64,000 nt of DNA from Belliella calami (GTDB lineage: Bacteria; Bacteroidota; Bacteroidia; Cytophagales; Cyclobacteriaceae): NCBI RefSeq assembly GCF_022549695.1, contig NZ_JAKZGS010000002.1, forward strand, positions 491,792 through 555,791. The letters run 5' to 3'. Position 1 is the stretch's first letter. Every line of letters starts with the position of its first letter. Position numbers and translations under genes: made by a program. This document shows, in pieces, positions 8,664 through 18,533 of this stretch. The notes under the pieces were generated by a model. That model ran no database searches, was not told the origin of the DNA, and worked only from the letters and a program-made list of their open reading frames with translations.

Positions 8664-11600
8664 TCAACCATTCTCTTGCACCCAGTTAAATGCATTGACA
8701 AATGACTCTACCCATGGGGTGATTTCGTCGTCCATTCTTTCTGTAGCATAGTGTGGCCAGTTCCATGGCTTAAGGGAACGTTCGATATGTGGCATAATGG
8801 CTAAGTGCCTTCCGTCAGCAGATGCTATTCCTGCTACTGAATGGTCTGATCCGTTTGGATTTCCTGGATAAGCGTCATACGAATATTCCATACCAATATG
8901 ATAAGCCGACTTTTCTTTCGGCAATGAGAATTTACCTTCTCCATGTGCTACCCAAACACCCAGTCTTTGGCCTGCCAAACTTTTGAACATCACCGTTTCG
9001 TTTTGCGGAATAGTCACATTCACGAATGACGACTCAAATTTATGGGATTCATTGTGAAGCATTTTTGGCTTGACATCATGCTCTGGCGTCACCAGACCCA
9101 ACTCAACCATCAGCTGGCAACCGTTACAAACACCCAAACTCAATGTATCTTTTCTAGCATAGAATTTATCCAATGCCTGCTTTGCTTTTTCATTGTATAG
9201 GAATGCTCCTGCCCAACCTTTTGCAGAACCTAACACATCGGAGTTGGAGAATCCACCTACAAAGACAATCATCTGCACATCTTCCAAGGTCTCTCTTCCT
9301 GAGATCAAATCTGTCATGTGAACATCTTTGACATCAAAGCCTGCCAACCAAAGCGAATATGCCATTTCTCTGTCACCATTCACTCCTTTTTCACGAATGA
9401 TTGCAGCTGTTTTTCCAGACTTTTCTTTTCTATATGGATTTAAGCTGAATGAGTCAAATGTCCCCTCCCATTCGGAATCAAATGTATAAGAAAGAGTCTG
9501 TGATTTATAATTTTCAAACCTCGCCAAAGCAAGCTTATCTCCTGACTGCTTTTTGTCCAACAAATAGGAAGACTTAAACCAGGTATCTCGCATTTCTGCA
9601 ACATCCAACTCCATATCCAAGCCTGTCAATTCAACTTTTCCTGTCATATTCACAGAAGCCAAAGCCACGTAATCTATGCCATGATTCGCCAAGACTGCTC
9701 TTGCTCTCTCTGGATTCGCAACTTGAATCAGGACTCCAGGATTTTCTGCAAACAATGATTTCACAATATCATTTCCAGCCAACCTGTCGGTTTTCACCGT
9801 TAGCCCGACTTTTGAAGATGGGAAAGTCATTTCCAAAAGGGCAGTAATCAAACCGCCCGAAGAAATATCATGACCTGCTAAGACCTCCCCTTTTTCTATC
9901 AACTTCTGCAAAGTCATAAAGGCTTGACCAAAATAATGATTGTCAACGACATCAGGAGTTTCCGAACCTACTTTATTGAGGATTTGATGAAAACTGGAAC
10001 CTCCAAGTTTTGGAGTATCTTTTGAAAAATCTATGTAAAACACCTTACTGCCATCGATTGGCTTCAAGTCTGGTGATACTGTTTTGTTGATATCAGAGCA
10101 TTCTCCAATAGAAGAAATAATAACCGTCCCTGGAGAATAAACAACTTTCCCATCAGGGTATTTCTGTGTCATCGAAAGGGAATCTTTTCCTGTAGGAATA
10201 TTCACTCCCAAATCTATCGCAAACTCACTGACAGCCTCCACTGCTCTGTAAAGTCTGTCATTTTCACCTTTGTTTTTGGCTGGCCACATCCAGTTGGCAC
10301 TTAGGGAAATCCCCGCCAAACCATCTTCTATCGGCGCCCAAACCAAATTGGTCAATGCCTCAGCAATTGCCAATCTAGATCCTGCCTCTGGATTTGCCAA
10401 AGCAGCTACTGGTGCATGACCGATAGATGTTGCGATGCCTTTGTTGCCTGTGAAGTCAATTGCCATGACGGCGACATTGTTCAAAGGAACTTGAATCTCC
10501 CCTACTGTCTGCTGCTTGGCAACTCTACCTGTCACAGAGCGATCGACTTTATTTGTCAACCAATCTTTACAAGCCACAGCTTCGAGTTGAAGTACTTCGG
10601 AAATATATTGTTTTAGATTCTGAACTTCATATTCTGATTCAGCAAAAATTGCATTTCCTGAGTTGTCCTCTAATATTGTCTTCGGTGAGCTGCCAAACAT
10701 GTATGAAAGATTCCAATCAACTGGCTTTTCTCCTGTATTTTGATTCTCGAATTTGAAGTGCATGTCTCCTGTAGTCTCACCTACTACATAAAACGGTGCT
10801 CTTTCTCTGGCGGAGATTTTCTGTAGCAGTTCCAGATTTTTCTCTCCTACGACCAATCCCATTCTTTCTTGGGATTCGTTACCTATGATTTCTTTGGAAG
10901 AAAGTGTTGGATCACCTACTGGCAATTGATCGATATGGATCGTACCACCAGTCGTCTCTACCAACTCGGAAAGACAATTCAAATGCCCTCCGGCTCCGTG
11001 GTCATGGATGGAAACGATTGGGTTTTCGTCAGATTCAGCCATGGCACGAATCACATTCATTACACGCTTCTGCATCTCAGGATTGGACCTTTGGATGGCG
11101 TTCAATTCGATGGCATTGGAAAACTCACCAGTCGCCACAGAAGAGACAGCACTTCCTCCCATCCCAATTCTATAATTATCACCACCCATGATGATGATTT
11201 TGTCTCCTTTTTCAGGATCATTTTTCTTACTATACTGACTTCTTGTGAATCCAACCCCACCAGCTAGCATGATCACTTTATCGAAACCATGCGCCTTACC
11301 ATCTTCCTCATGCTCGAAGGTCAATACAGAACCAGAAATCAATGGCTGCCCAAATTTATTCCCAAAATCACTTGCTCCATTAGATGCTTTGATCAGGATG
11401 TCCATTGGGGTTTGGTAAAGCCATTTTCTTTCTGACAAATCCTTTTCCCAACTTCTTCCTTTCTCTGAGCGTGGATAAGAAGTCATATAAACTGCAGTTC
11501 CAGCCAATGGAATAGATGCAGTTCCTCCTGCCATCCTATCTCTAATTTCCCCTCCAGCACCTGTGGCAGCTCCATTGAATGGTTCAACTGTGGTTGGGAA

Positions 11601-12347
11601 ATTATGAGTTTCAGCTTTGAGGGAAATGACTGTTTCTATGGTCTCAGGCTCAAAAAAATCAGGTTTATCCTGTGTTTTCGGCGCAAACTGCTGTGCTTTT
11701 GGACCTTTTACAAAGGCTACATTGTCTTTGTAAGCGGATACTATCCTATTTGGATGCCTTTTGGAAGTTTCTTTTATGAGTTGAAAAAGTGTTTTTTCTT
11801 TTTCTTCTCCATCAATGACAAAGGAGCCATTAAAGATTTTGTGTCTGCAATGCTCTGAGTTCACTTGGCTAAATCCAAAAACCTCAGAATCTGTCAAAGG
11901 TCTTTCCAACTGCTTGGAGACATTTTCTAGGTAATCCACCTCTTCTTGGCTCAATGCCAAACCTTCAGATAAATTATATGCTTTAATGTCTTTTACTTCT
12001 ACGACTTTCTCCGGCTCTACATGAATATCAAAGATATCCTGATCCAAGCCATCATAAGCTGCCTGCAGCATTGGATCGATGCTATCATTGTCGGCAAGTG
12101 GAAAATACTCCTCTATTCGGACTATACCTTGTATCCCCATATTGATGGTGATTTCTACGGCATTTGTTGACCAAGGAGTGATCATCTCTTTGCGAGGTCC
12201 AGCAAATTTCCCTGAAACTTTATCTGACTTGATTTCTTCGGCTTCGCCAAAAAGCCAAATTAATTTTTCTATATCAGATTTTTGAATTGGATGTTTTGAT
12301 TGTACTGCGTAAATAACCGCTTGTGGGGATTGGAAAAAGAGAATCAT
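8664..12347 (-). CDS. purL: Phosphoribosylformylglycinamidine synthase (FGAM synthase), large single-chain type
   Basis: 1227 residues, the usual length for the single-polypeptide enzyme. It converts FGAR, glutamine and ATP to FGAM in purine synthesis in the cytosol. The N-terminal FGAM-synthase domains show SEHCRHKIF and KAETHNFPTTVEPFNGAATG. The C-terminal glutaminase domain carries the nucleophile in GVCNGCQL and the His/Glu pair in MPHIERSLKPWNW. The start at 12347 fits the family N-terminus (MILFFQSP) and lies about 30 nt behind a good -7 promoter element. It is monocistronic here. Confidence 0.98.
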   Translation of the reverse strand: MILFFQSPQAVIYAVQSKHPIQKSDIEKLIWLFGEAEEIKSDKVSGKFAGPRKEMITPWSTNAVEITINMGIQGIVRIEEYFPLADNDSIDPMLQAAYDGLDQDIFDIHVEPEKVVEVKDIKAYNLSEGLALSQEEVDYLENVSKQLERPLTDSEVFGFSQVNSEHCRHKIFNGSFVIDGEEKEKTLFQLIKETSKRHPNRIVSAYKDNVAFVKGPKAQQFAPKTQDKPDFFEPETIETVISLKAETHNFPTTVEPFNGAATGAGGEIRDRMAGGTASIPLAGTAVYMTSYPRSEKGRSWEKDLSERKWLYQTPMDILIKASNGASDFGNKFGQPLISGSVLTFEHEEDGKAHGFDKVIMLAGGVGFTRSQYSKKNDPEKGDKIIIMGGDNYRIGMGGSAVSSVATGEFSNAIELNAIQRSNPEMQKRVMNVIRAMAESDENPIVSIHDHGAGGHLNCLSELVETTGGTIHIDQLPVGDPTLSSKEIIGNESQERMGLVVGEKNLELLQKISARERAPFYVVGETTGDMHFKFENQNTGEKPVDWNLSYMFGSSPKTILEDNSGNAIFAESEYEVQNLKQYISEVLQLEAVACKDWLTNKVDRSVTGRVAKQQTVGEIQVPLNNVAVMAIDFTGNKGIATSIGHAPVAALANPEAGSRLAIAEALTNLVWAPIEDGLAGISLSANWMWPAKNKGENDRLYRAVEAVSEFAIDLGVNIPTGKDSLSMTQKYPDGKVVYSPGTVIISSIGECSDINKTVSPDLKPIDGSKVFYIDFSKDTPKLGGSSFHQILNKVGSETPDVVDNHYFGQAFMTLQKLIEKGEVLAGHDISSGGLITALLEMTFPSSKVGLTVKTDRLAGNDIVKSLFAENPGVLIQVANPERARAVLANHGIDYVALASVNMTGKVELTGLDMELDVAEMRDTWFKSSYLLDKKQSGDKLALARFENYKSQTLSYTFDSEWEGTFDSFSLNPYRKEKSGKTAAIIREKGVNGDREMAYSLWLAGFDVKDVHMTDLISGRETLEDVQMIVFVGGFSNSDVLGSAKGWAGAFLYNEKAKQALDKFYARKDTLSLGVCNGCQLMVELGLVTPEHDVKPKMLHNESHKFESSFVNVTIPQNETVMFKSLAGQRLGVWVAHGEGKFSLPKEKSAYHIGMEYSYDAYPGNPNGSDHSVAGIASADGRHLAIMPHIERSLKPWNWPHYATERMDDEITPWVESFVNAFNWVQENG

Positions 12348-12382
12348 GTCCTGAGTTTTGGATGTCTTTTTTTAAGAAGTCT

Positions 12383-12390
12383 CAAAGGTA
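12383..12390 (-). promoter_or_regulatory. Probable purL promoter -7 element
   Basis: On the minus strand TACCTTTG is an exact match to the Bacteroidota -7 consensus TAnnTTTG, about 36 bp upstream of the purL ATG. No clear TTTG sits at -33, so this is a half match. Confidence 0.45.
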
Positions 12391-12494
12391 CACAATTGAG
12401 GGAAAAGTATAAAGAAGAAATGAGGATTGGAAAATTGAAAGATTGTAAAATTTTTAGATTTTTGAGTAAGACTGACAGCCTATTGATTTAGGTT

Positions 12495-12517
12495 GATGCA
12501 ATTGAATGTATTGCATC
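12495..12517. promoter_or_regulatory. Perfect inverted repeat upstream of purL
   Basis: GATGCAAT and ATTGCATC, separated by 7 bp, form a perfect 8-bp inverted repeat about 150 bp upstream of purL. It could be a protein-binding site or a chance hairpin; there is no T-run. Confidence 0.3.
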
Positions 12518-12683
12518 TGGATTTAATTTTAAAATTGGAAGAATAAAAATCTGTAGAGAAGAAGGTTTTAAAGTTAGGAGGTTTTAAAGTTTTAAGGTTG
12601 ACTCAGGATTTTAGATAAGGGAATTAGGTAATTTTATATACGGAATGATAGCCGAAATTTGAGAAGAGAGTTTTCCTTGATCC

Positions 12684-12714
12684 AAAAAAGCCAGCAATAG
12701 TCAATTGCTGGCTT
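12684..12714 (-). terminator. Rho-independent terminator of the E1 gene
   Basis: On the minus strand AAGCCAGCAATTG and its complement form a stem, followed by TTTTTT. It starts about 20 bp downstream of the stop codon of the E1 dehydrogenase gene. Confidence 0.85.
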
Positions 12715-12733
12715 CACTAATTAAAATTTATCC

Positions 12734-15184
12734 TTAAATAATATTTGGATATTTTGATGGATTGACTTCATGCATCATTCCATATATTTTCTCTACAACA
12801 TCATCGACAGATGGTTTGGAAAAATAATCTCCATCGGATGAATAAGCTGGTCGGTGAGCTTTGGCTGCAAGTGTAGCAGGTTCAGAATCTAAACTATAAT
12901 ATGCTTTTTGATCTTCTATAACTTGTTGCATCATAAATGCAGAAGCTCCTCCCGGTACATCTTCATCCGCAAAAAGAACCCTGTTTGTCTTTTCTATCGA
13001 CTTTCCTATCACTCCTGTGGTATCGAATGGCAACAATGTCTGAACATCTATCACTTCGATACTTATTCCCATAGTCTCCAATTCCGAAGCAGCTTCCATA
13101 AGAATACGGCACATTGACCCATAAGTAACCACTGTCATATCAGTTCCTTCACGCAAGATCTCAGGAATACCTAAAGGCACCTTAAATTCTCCGATATTGT
13201 TTGGCATTCTTTCTTTCAATCTATAGCCATTCAGGCACTCAATCACCAAAGCAGGCTCATCAGCCTCCAAAAGGGTGTTATACATACCGGCTGCTTGTGT
13301 CATGTCTCTTGGAACACAAATCAAAATTCCCCTTAGTGAATGAAGCAACATTCCGATTGGTGAACCTGCATGCCATACACCTTCTAATCGATGACCTCTT
13401 GTCCTAACTATCAGTGGTGCTTTCTGACCACCTTTTGTCCTATACTGCAATGATGCGACATCATCCGCTAATGTCATCAATGCGTAATAGATATAATCCA
13501 AATATTGAATCTCAGCCATTGGACGCAAGCCACGAAGTGCTGCTCCAAGCCCTTGACCAATGATGGTGCATTCCCTAATACTCGTATCAGTTACTCTCAA
13601 TTCGCCATACTTTGCCTGTAAGCCAGAAAAAGCCTGATTCACATCTCCAATTTTCCCTACATCTTCACCAAATGCAAAGAATCTTGGATCTCTCTCCAAA
13701 ATAGAATCAAAGCAAGCCTGCAAAATCTCCCTTCCATCTACCAACGGAGCCTCTTCATCATAACTTGCTGATAACGCCTTTATATTTTCTACACTAAACT
13801 CGGACTGACTATACAAATGACTGTTGTAGCGATCCTCATTTAGCTTTTGTTGCTTTACGTACCATGATTTCAAGTCTGATTTAATTGATTCCGAATCCAT
13901 CCTTGTAAGCCATAAAGCTCTCCTTACAGAGCTGATGACATCCTTTCTGATTGGGTTCAATGTTTTGCCCAATTCTTCAGCTACTTGAAGGATTGCAGTT
14001 TTATTTGAGGAATTTCCTGCTACTTCTTTTATCAAAGCAACCGCTTCTGTCAACTCGTTTTTTATACTCTCCGAGAAAGATTTCCAAGCTGCTTCTTTTT
14101 CGGACTTCACATATTGTTTCGCTTCTAGGTCAATCTTGTCGAGTATTTCTGGTGTTGCCACTCCACGCTCAATCAAGAACTCCCTATATTTCAATATACA
14201 ATCATGGTTTTTTTCCCATTCTAGCCTTTCAGCTGATTTATATCTTTCGTGTGAACCAGAAGTCGAATGCCCCTGTGGCTGTGTCATTTCAATGACATGA
14301 ATCATCACAGGCACATGCTCTTCACGTGCTATTCTTGCTGCATTTTCAAAAGCCCTATCCAACCCTTCATAATCCCAACCTTTTACCACAAATATTTCAT
14401 AGCCTTTTTGATCATCGTTTCTCTGCAAGCCTTTTAAGATTTCAGAAATACTCCCTTTGGTGGTATGATATTCATTTGGAACAGAAATGCCATATCCATC
14501 ATCCCATACAGATACTATCATCGGAACTTGAAGCACGCCAGCAGCATTGATGGTCTCGAAAAACATCCCTTCAGAGGTTGATGCATTTCCGATGGTTCCC
14601 CATGCCACTTCGTTTCCTTTACTAGAAAACTCCTTGAGTTCATGGAGATCTTTGTTTTCTTTAAATAGCTTAGAAGCATATGCCAAACCCAAAAGTTTTG
14701 GCATTTGTGCAGCTGTTGGGGAAATATCTGCAGATGAATTTTTCATCTCCGCAAGATTTTTCCATGTCCCGTTTTCATTCAAAGACCTGGTGGCAAAATG
14801 GCCATTCATCAACCTTCCGGCAGAAGCAGGATCTGCTTCCACGTCCGTATGGGCATAGAGCTGCGCAAAATACTCCTTGACAGTCAATTGATCGATGGCA
14901 AACATGAATGTCTGATCTCTGTAGTATCCCGATCGAAAATCTCCTTTCTTAAAATATCTTGCCATAGCAAGTTGAGCGAGTTCTTTTCCATCACCAAAGA
15001 TCCCAAACTTTGCTTTTCCCATGAAAACCTCCTTTCTTCCCATTAGAGAAGCTTGACGGCTTTCTTGAATAATCCGATAATCGTTTAATAATTGCTCCTT
15101 ATCAAGAGCTTTGGGGTTTCTATTTTTAGATAATGTTGCCACCTCTGTCATAATTTTGTAATCTTTAAAGCTATTTTGGGTCAT
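12734..15184 (-). CDS. Fused alpha/beta 2-oxoacid dehydrogenase E1 (branched-chain / 2-oxoisovalerate type)
   Basis: 816 residues. This is the thiamine-diphosphate E1 component that decarboxylates branched-chain 2-oxoacids and passes the acyl group to E2. The first half is E1-alpha: GHFATR, the ThDP stretch GNASTSEGMFFETINAAGVLQVPMI, and HSTSGSHERY as phosphorylation-loop equivalent. From about residue 475 it is E1-beta: FAFGEDVGKIGDVNQAF, IGQGLGAALRGLRPMAEIQY, EDVPGGASAFM. Fusion in one chain is common in Bacteroidota. ATG at 15184 or a second ATG at 15151 are both possible; the promoter at 15207-15237 allows either. E2 and E3 are not nearby. Exact substrate range cannot be read from sequence. 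Confidence 0.93.
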   Translation of the reverse strand: MTQNSFKDYKIMTEVATLSKNRNPKALDKEQLLNDYRIIQESRQASLMGRKEVFMGKAKFGIFGDGKELAQLAMARYFKKGDFRSGYYRDQTFMFAIDQLTVKEYFAQLYAHTDVEADPASAGRLMNGHFATRSLNENGTWKNLAEMKNSSADISPTAAQMPKLLGLAYASKLFKENKDLHELKEFSSKGNEVAWGTIGNASTSEGMFFETINAAGVLQVPMIVSVWDDGYGISVPNEYHTTKGSISEILKGLQRNDDQKGYEIFVVKGWDYEGLDRAFENAARIAREEHVPVMIHVIEMTQPQGHSTSGSHERYKSAERLEWEKNHDCILKYREFLIERGVATPEILDKIDLEAKQYVKSEKEAAWKSFSESIKNELTEAVALIKEVAGNSSNKTAILQVAEELGKTLNPIRKDVISSVRRALWLTRMDSESIKSDLKSWYVKQQKLNEDRYNSHLYSQSEFSVENIKALSASYDEEAPLVDGREILQACFDSILERDPRFFAFGEDVGKIGDVNQAFSGLQAKYGELRVTDTSIRECTIIGQGLGAALRGLRPMAEIQYLDYIYYALMTLADDVASLQYRTKGGQKAPLIVRTRGHRLEGVWHAGSPIGMLLHSLRGILICVPRDMTQAAGMYNTLLEADEPALVIECLNGYRLKERMPNNIGEFKVPLGIPEILREGTDMTVVTYGSMCRILMEAASELETMGISIEVIDVQTLLPFDTTGVIGKSIEKTNRVLFADEDVPGGASAFMMQQVIEDQKAYYSLDSEPATLAAKAHRPAYSSDGDYFSKPSVDDVVEKIYGMMHEVNPSKYPNII

Positions 15185-15206
15185 TGCACTTGTCTTCCAA
15201 GCAATT

Positions 15207-15237
15207 CAAAAATAAATAATTTTGTTATCTATACAAA
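15207..15237 (-). promoter_or_regulatory. Promoter of the E1 dehydrogenase gene
   Basis: Minus-strand TTTG (15234-15237), 19 bp spacer, TATTTTTG (15207-15214): an exact match to the Bacteroidota housekeeping consensus. It lies 23 bp upstream of the first ATG. Confidence 0.8.
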
Positions 15238-15527
15238 CTCACAGACAGAATAATTTCCGAGAATTTCAATAATTTATTTTGATTATATTTATCAAAAATC
15301 TTTTAAAAAAAATAAAATTCTGAAAAATAAATATTTTCAAAATTAATCAAAGATGATAATGCCTATACACCAATGGAAATTACAGTCTTTAGAAATTGAA
15401 TGAAAATATCAAAATTTTAAGTTTTTATTATCTAAATTTTAAAATTAAATTTAGAATTTCGTTTTATATAGAAATAAAATTTCAATTAAAGATCAATTTC
15501 TTATTCGGAACAAAATAAGTATGCTGA

Positions 15528-15561
15528 TTTGAATGAGAATCCTATTCCATTATTATATTTG
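15528..15561 (+). promoter_or_regulatory. Promoter of alanine dehydrogenase
   Basis: TTTG (15528-15531), 22-bp spacer, TATATTTG (15554-15561), ending 31 bp before the ATG at 15593. It lies inside a longer open frame, which argues that the upstream codons are not translated. The rest of the 15238-15527 gap is AT-rich with nothing recognisable. Confidence 0.65.
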
Positions 15562-15592
15562 TCACAATTATTTCAACCCAAATTTACATGAC

Positions 15593-16711
15593 ATGATAAT
15601 AGGTGTTCCTAAGGAGATTAAAAACAACGAAAACAGAGTGGCATTGACCCCTGCCGGTGCAAAAGAGCTTGTAAAAAGAGGTCATTCTGTGTTCGTTCAA
15701 CATACTGCTGGAGAAGGCAGTGGATTTACTGATGATCAATATACTGAAGCTGGTGCAGCTATCCTTCCTACAATAGAGGAAGTATACTCAATAGCTGAGA
15801 TGATCATGAAAGTCAAAGAACCAATCGAACCTGAATATAAACTGATCAAGGAAGATCAATTATTGTTTACATATTTTCACTTTGCCTCATACGAGCCTTT
15901 AACTAAGGCAATGATCGAAAACAAGTCTATATGTTTGGCATACGAGACTGTCGAGAAAGTTGACAGAAGCTTACCTCTATTGGTCCCAATGTCGGAAGTG
16001 GCCGGAAGAATGGCTATTCAAAAAGGTGCAAATTACCTTGAGAAGCCATTGGGAGGAAGAGGTATATTGCTTGGTGGTGTACCGGGTGTACTTCCTGCCA
16101 AAGTGATCATTTTGGGTGGTGGAATCGTGGGAACACAAGCTGCTTGGATGGCTGCAGGTCTTGGAGCAGATGTGACTATCATGGATGTCTCTTTGCAAAG
16201 AATGAGATACTTATCTGATGTCATGCCTGCCAATGTGAAGACGATGATGTCCAATGAATTCAACATCAGAGAAATGATCAAAGATGCAGATCTAATCGTT
16301 GGTGCAGTATTGATTCCTGGTGCTAAAGCTCCTCACTTGATCACTAGAGATATGTTGACAGATATGAAAAAAGGCGCTGTACTTGTAGATGTAGCTGTGG
16401 ATCAAGGTGGTTGTATCGAAACATGTAAGCCCACTACGCACGAAAATCCAACTTATGTAATCGATGATGTAGTTCATTATTGCGTAGCAAACATGCCTGG
16501 AGCAGTACCTTACACTTCTACTTTGGCACTTACGAATGCTACACTTCCTTACGCAATCCAACTTGCTGATAAAGGATGGAAAAAAGCAGCTCAAGAAAAC
16601 CCTGAGTTGGTTCTAGGGCTGAATGTAATCCATGGTGATATTGTATATAAAGCAGTAGCAGAAGCTTTTAACCTAGATTACGTACCAGTATCAAAATATT
16701 TGGCTGACTAA
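15593..16711 (+). CDS. ald: Alanine dehydrogenase
   Basis: 372 residues from the ATG at 15593 (MIIGVPKEIKNNENRVALTP), which matches the family N-terminus and length; a 20-codon upstream extension overlaps the promoter and is rejected. The enzyme interconverts L-alanine and pyruvate with NAD. Substrate residues are in ENRVAL and the MKVKEP lysine; the NAD fold shows GGGIVGTQAAWMAAGLGADVTI; the catalytic Asp lies in the conserved DVAVDQGGC. It is a single-gene unit with its own promoter and a terminator at 16881-16916. NADP transhydrogenase alpha subunits are similar but lack this full C-terminus. Confidence 0.95.
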   Translation: MIIGVPKEIKNNENRVALTPAGAKELVKRGHSVFVQHTAGEGSGFTDDQYTEAGAAILPTIEEVYSIAEMIMKVKEPIEPEYKLIKEDQLLFTYFHFASYEPLTKAMIENKSICLAYETVEKVDRSLPLLVPMSEVAGRMAIQKGANYLEKPLGGRGILLGGVPGVLPAKVIILGGGIVGTQAAWMAAGLGADVTIMDVSLQRMRYLSDVMPANVKTMMSNEFNIREMIKDADLIVGAVLIPGAKAPHLITRDMLTDMKKGAVLVDVAVDQGGCIETCKPTTHENPTYVIDDVVHYCVANMPGAVPYTSTLALTNATLPYAIQLADKGWKKAAQENPELVLGLNVIHGDIVYKAVAEAFNLDYVPVSKYLAD

Positions 16712-16730
16712 TTAGCTGAAATAAAAAGTA

Positions 16731-16863
16731 ATATGATTATCAGCAATCACACCAGTAGATGTATGATTATGCGAGTAAATTATCAACAGTCGATGGTCAT
16801 CAGACCTCTGCTGGTAAAAATGAACTTCATACGTTGTTATAAATGGCTACTGGAGTAAAAGCC
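16731..16863 (+). repeat. Dispersed intergenic repeat, copy A
   Basis: Shares scattered blocks with copies at 25598-25750, 44223-44324, 42512-42603 and 50592-50683: TATGATTATC..GCAAT.ACACCA at one end, a GTCGA-rich core, and TGAACTTCAT then GGCTACTGGAGTAAAAGC at the other. Degenerate, non-coding. Confidence 0.55.
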
Positions 16864-16880
16864 AAATTACTTAAAAAGTA

Positions 16881-16916
16881 AAAAAGCCACCTTGATGAAA
16901 ATCAGGTGGCTTTTTT
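16881..16916 (+). terminator. Terminator of alanine dehydrogenase
   Basis: AAAAAGCCACCTTGAT and its complement followed by TTTTTT, about 170 bp after the ald stop. A-run on the other side makes it potentially bidirectional. Confidence 0.85.
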
Positions 16917-17010
16917 GATGCGAGAGACTGGAAGTATGTATCATGTAAAGAAAATAATTGACAATTTTTTCTTTCAAAAAAAGAAGTCTCACGTCCTGAA
17001 ATTACTTGAC

Positions 17011-17192
17011 ACTTTTTTATACTTAACCTCTCGTTTTATAGGCAAGTCATTTCTACCAAAGGAGCCTGCCCCGTAGAATTACGGGGAGAAATCTCATACT
17101 GAATTTCACACTCCAATTTCAATTTTAACTTTCCAGTTTCAAATAGGGACGAGACCTCTCTCCCGAATGCTTTCGGGATCGAGGTGACTTAG
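17011..17192 (+). repeat. Left arm of a large inverted repeat pair
   Basis: This 180-bp block, from ACTTAACCTCTCGTTTTATA to GATCGAGGTGACTTAG, recurs in inverted orientation at 20901-21254. The two share long near-identical stretches; the right copy has an extra block of about 160 bp and an extra 21-bp palindrome. It includes hairpins such as CCCCGTAGAATTACGGGG. Confidence 0.85.
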
Positions 17193-17235
17193 CCTGTCGC
17201 ATATCTCAATCTTGCGTCTCTTATCTCATCTTACC

Positions 17236-17844
17236 CTAAAAATTCATCACCAAACCAAAGCCATTGCCTGTAAATGCCAAATTTTCTACAATTTTAGGAA
17301 GCTCTTTGCCGTGGACATTGTGAAAAGCGTACTTGATTGCATCAAAACTCATCAGAAATGCCCCTTGCAAAATGACAGATTTACCGAATCCTGTCAGCTG
17401 CTCTTTTCCCAATCTTTTCCCTCTTTCAATCAGATAAAAACCTCCAGCTATGTACCCTATATCCAAAGCTGCATTCAGGAGTAAGATTTTTTCGATGCTG
17501 TATTGGGCACTCAGTGTCTCCCAAAACTCGGAACTTGGGGATTCTTTCATTGCAGCATAATAACCAAACCCTGCTATGGCTAAATTAACTGTGTTCCAAT
17601 ACATATTCATCTGATGAAAAGCCTTGGTTTCTCCGGATGTTCTTCCTGCCATCACCCCTCCCAAAACTATATTTCCAACCGCCCAAGATCCCAAGATCAT
17701 CATCCCAGATTTGTTGTAATCTATCCTCACTTGATTGAATTCAGTCAATTGGGTCGGAATATCTTGCGCATCTGCAAAAGAGACAAAAACCATAAATACA
17801 AGGATCAATAAAATTGCTGGCTTAACATTCAATTCATTTTGCAT
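17236..17844 (-). CDS. Secreted or membrane protein of unknown function (DUF6992-like)
   Basis: 202 residues from ATG at 17844; a longer frame from TTG at 17892 overlaps the lysE-type gene and is less likely. It starts with a signal peptide (ILLILVFMVFVSFADAQ) and contains three or four moderately hydrophobic, Gly-rich segments (GSWAVGNIVLGGVMAG, LAIAGFGYYAAM, LLNAALDIGYIAGGFYLI, AFLMSFDAIKYAF). It resembles a Bacteroidota-only membrane family (tentatively DUF6992), with no known role. It follows the LysE and GH3 genes in the same direction. Confidence 0.6.
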   Translation of the reverse strand: MQNELNVKPAILLILVFMVFVSFADAQDIPTQLTEFNQVRIDYNKSGMMILGSWAVGNIVLGGVMAGRTSGETKAFHQMNMYWNTVNLAIAGFGYYAAMKESPSSEFWETLSAQYSIEKILLLNAALDIGYIAGGFYLIERGKRLGKEQLTGFGKSVILQGAFLMSFDAIKYAFHNVHGKELPKIVENLAFTGNGFGLVMNF

Positions 17845-17888
17845 AGTGTTTTTATTTTTAAAGTCTTTTGATAGAAAATTGTTTGAAA

Positions 17889-18533
17889 TCAACCTCCCAA
17901 CAGCACTTGCTTTTCGTAAGCAAACAAAATCAGTCTAGATCCGAAAATCACCAAAATCACAGCTACTACCCTATTCATATTGACCATGAATTTTTCAGTA
18001 ACAAAAGGTTTAAGTTGCTTTGCAACAAAGGCTTTTAGCAGATCAATACCAAAAACTACGAATAAAATCCCGAAATAATATAAGAAGACATCAATATCTG
18101 TAAATGAATCCTTGAGGTTGACAACTCCAGCTATCGAAATCCAGAAAAGCAACACAAATGGGTTGATCCCATTGATACCAAACCCTTTCATAAAGGCAGT
18201 TCTTTTCTTGGGTCTTGTCAAAATTATCCCTCCAGTATTTGGCCTTTGTACTACTTTCTTGAAAAAAGTAACTATCCCAAACCCAATCAATACCGATGCT
18301 CCCGCATATCCCAATATTACTTCAAAGTATGGATTTTCGGCAAACAAACTTACACTGAAAAAAGTAGCCAAGACATAAACCAAATCACTGAGCAAAATCC
18401 CTGAGGCCAAAACAGCTGTATTTCTAAAACCATTCTGAATAGAATTCTGGATCAAGGTAAAAAACACCGGGCCTATCATCGCAGACAATAACAAGCCCAT
18501 GCTGACACCTTCCAACAATGCATGAATACTCAT
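17889..18533 (-). CDS. LysE/RhtB-family amino-acid exporter
   Basis: 214 residues with about six membrane helices. The N-terminus (GLLLSAMIGPVFFTLIQNSIQNG) has the family's Gly-Pro signature, and NGINPFVLLFWISIAG is typical of helix 4. The family exports amino acids or their derivatives across the inner membrane; the substrate is not predictable. Its ATG overlaps the stop codon of the GH3 gene (ATGA at 18530-18533), so the two are co-translated. Confidence 0.88.
   Translation of the reverse strand: MSIHALLEGVSMGLLLSAMIGPVFFTLIQNSIQNGFRNTAVLASGILLSDLVYVLATFFSVSLFAENPYFEVILGYAGASVLIGFGIVTFFKKVVQRPNTGGIILTRPKKRTAFMKGFGINGINPFVLLFWISIAGVVNLKDSFTDIDVFLYYFGILFVVFGIDLLKAFVAKQLKPFVTEKFMVNMNRVVAVILVIFGSRLILFAYEKQVLLGG

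Noticed and set aside
10869..11267. 132-codon plus-strand frame inside purL
   Set aside because: Antisense to conserved FGAM-synthase motifs, so a shadow.
12348..12733. Riboswitch or purine-sensing leader before purL
   Set aside because: Only a -7 element and a short palindrome are visible; no conserved riboswitch core could be recognised.
15533..15592. Twenty-codon upstream extension of alanine dehydrogenase
   Set aside because: It overlaps the -7 promoter element and does not match the family N-terminus, which begins MIIGVPKEIK.
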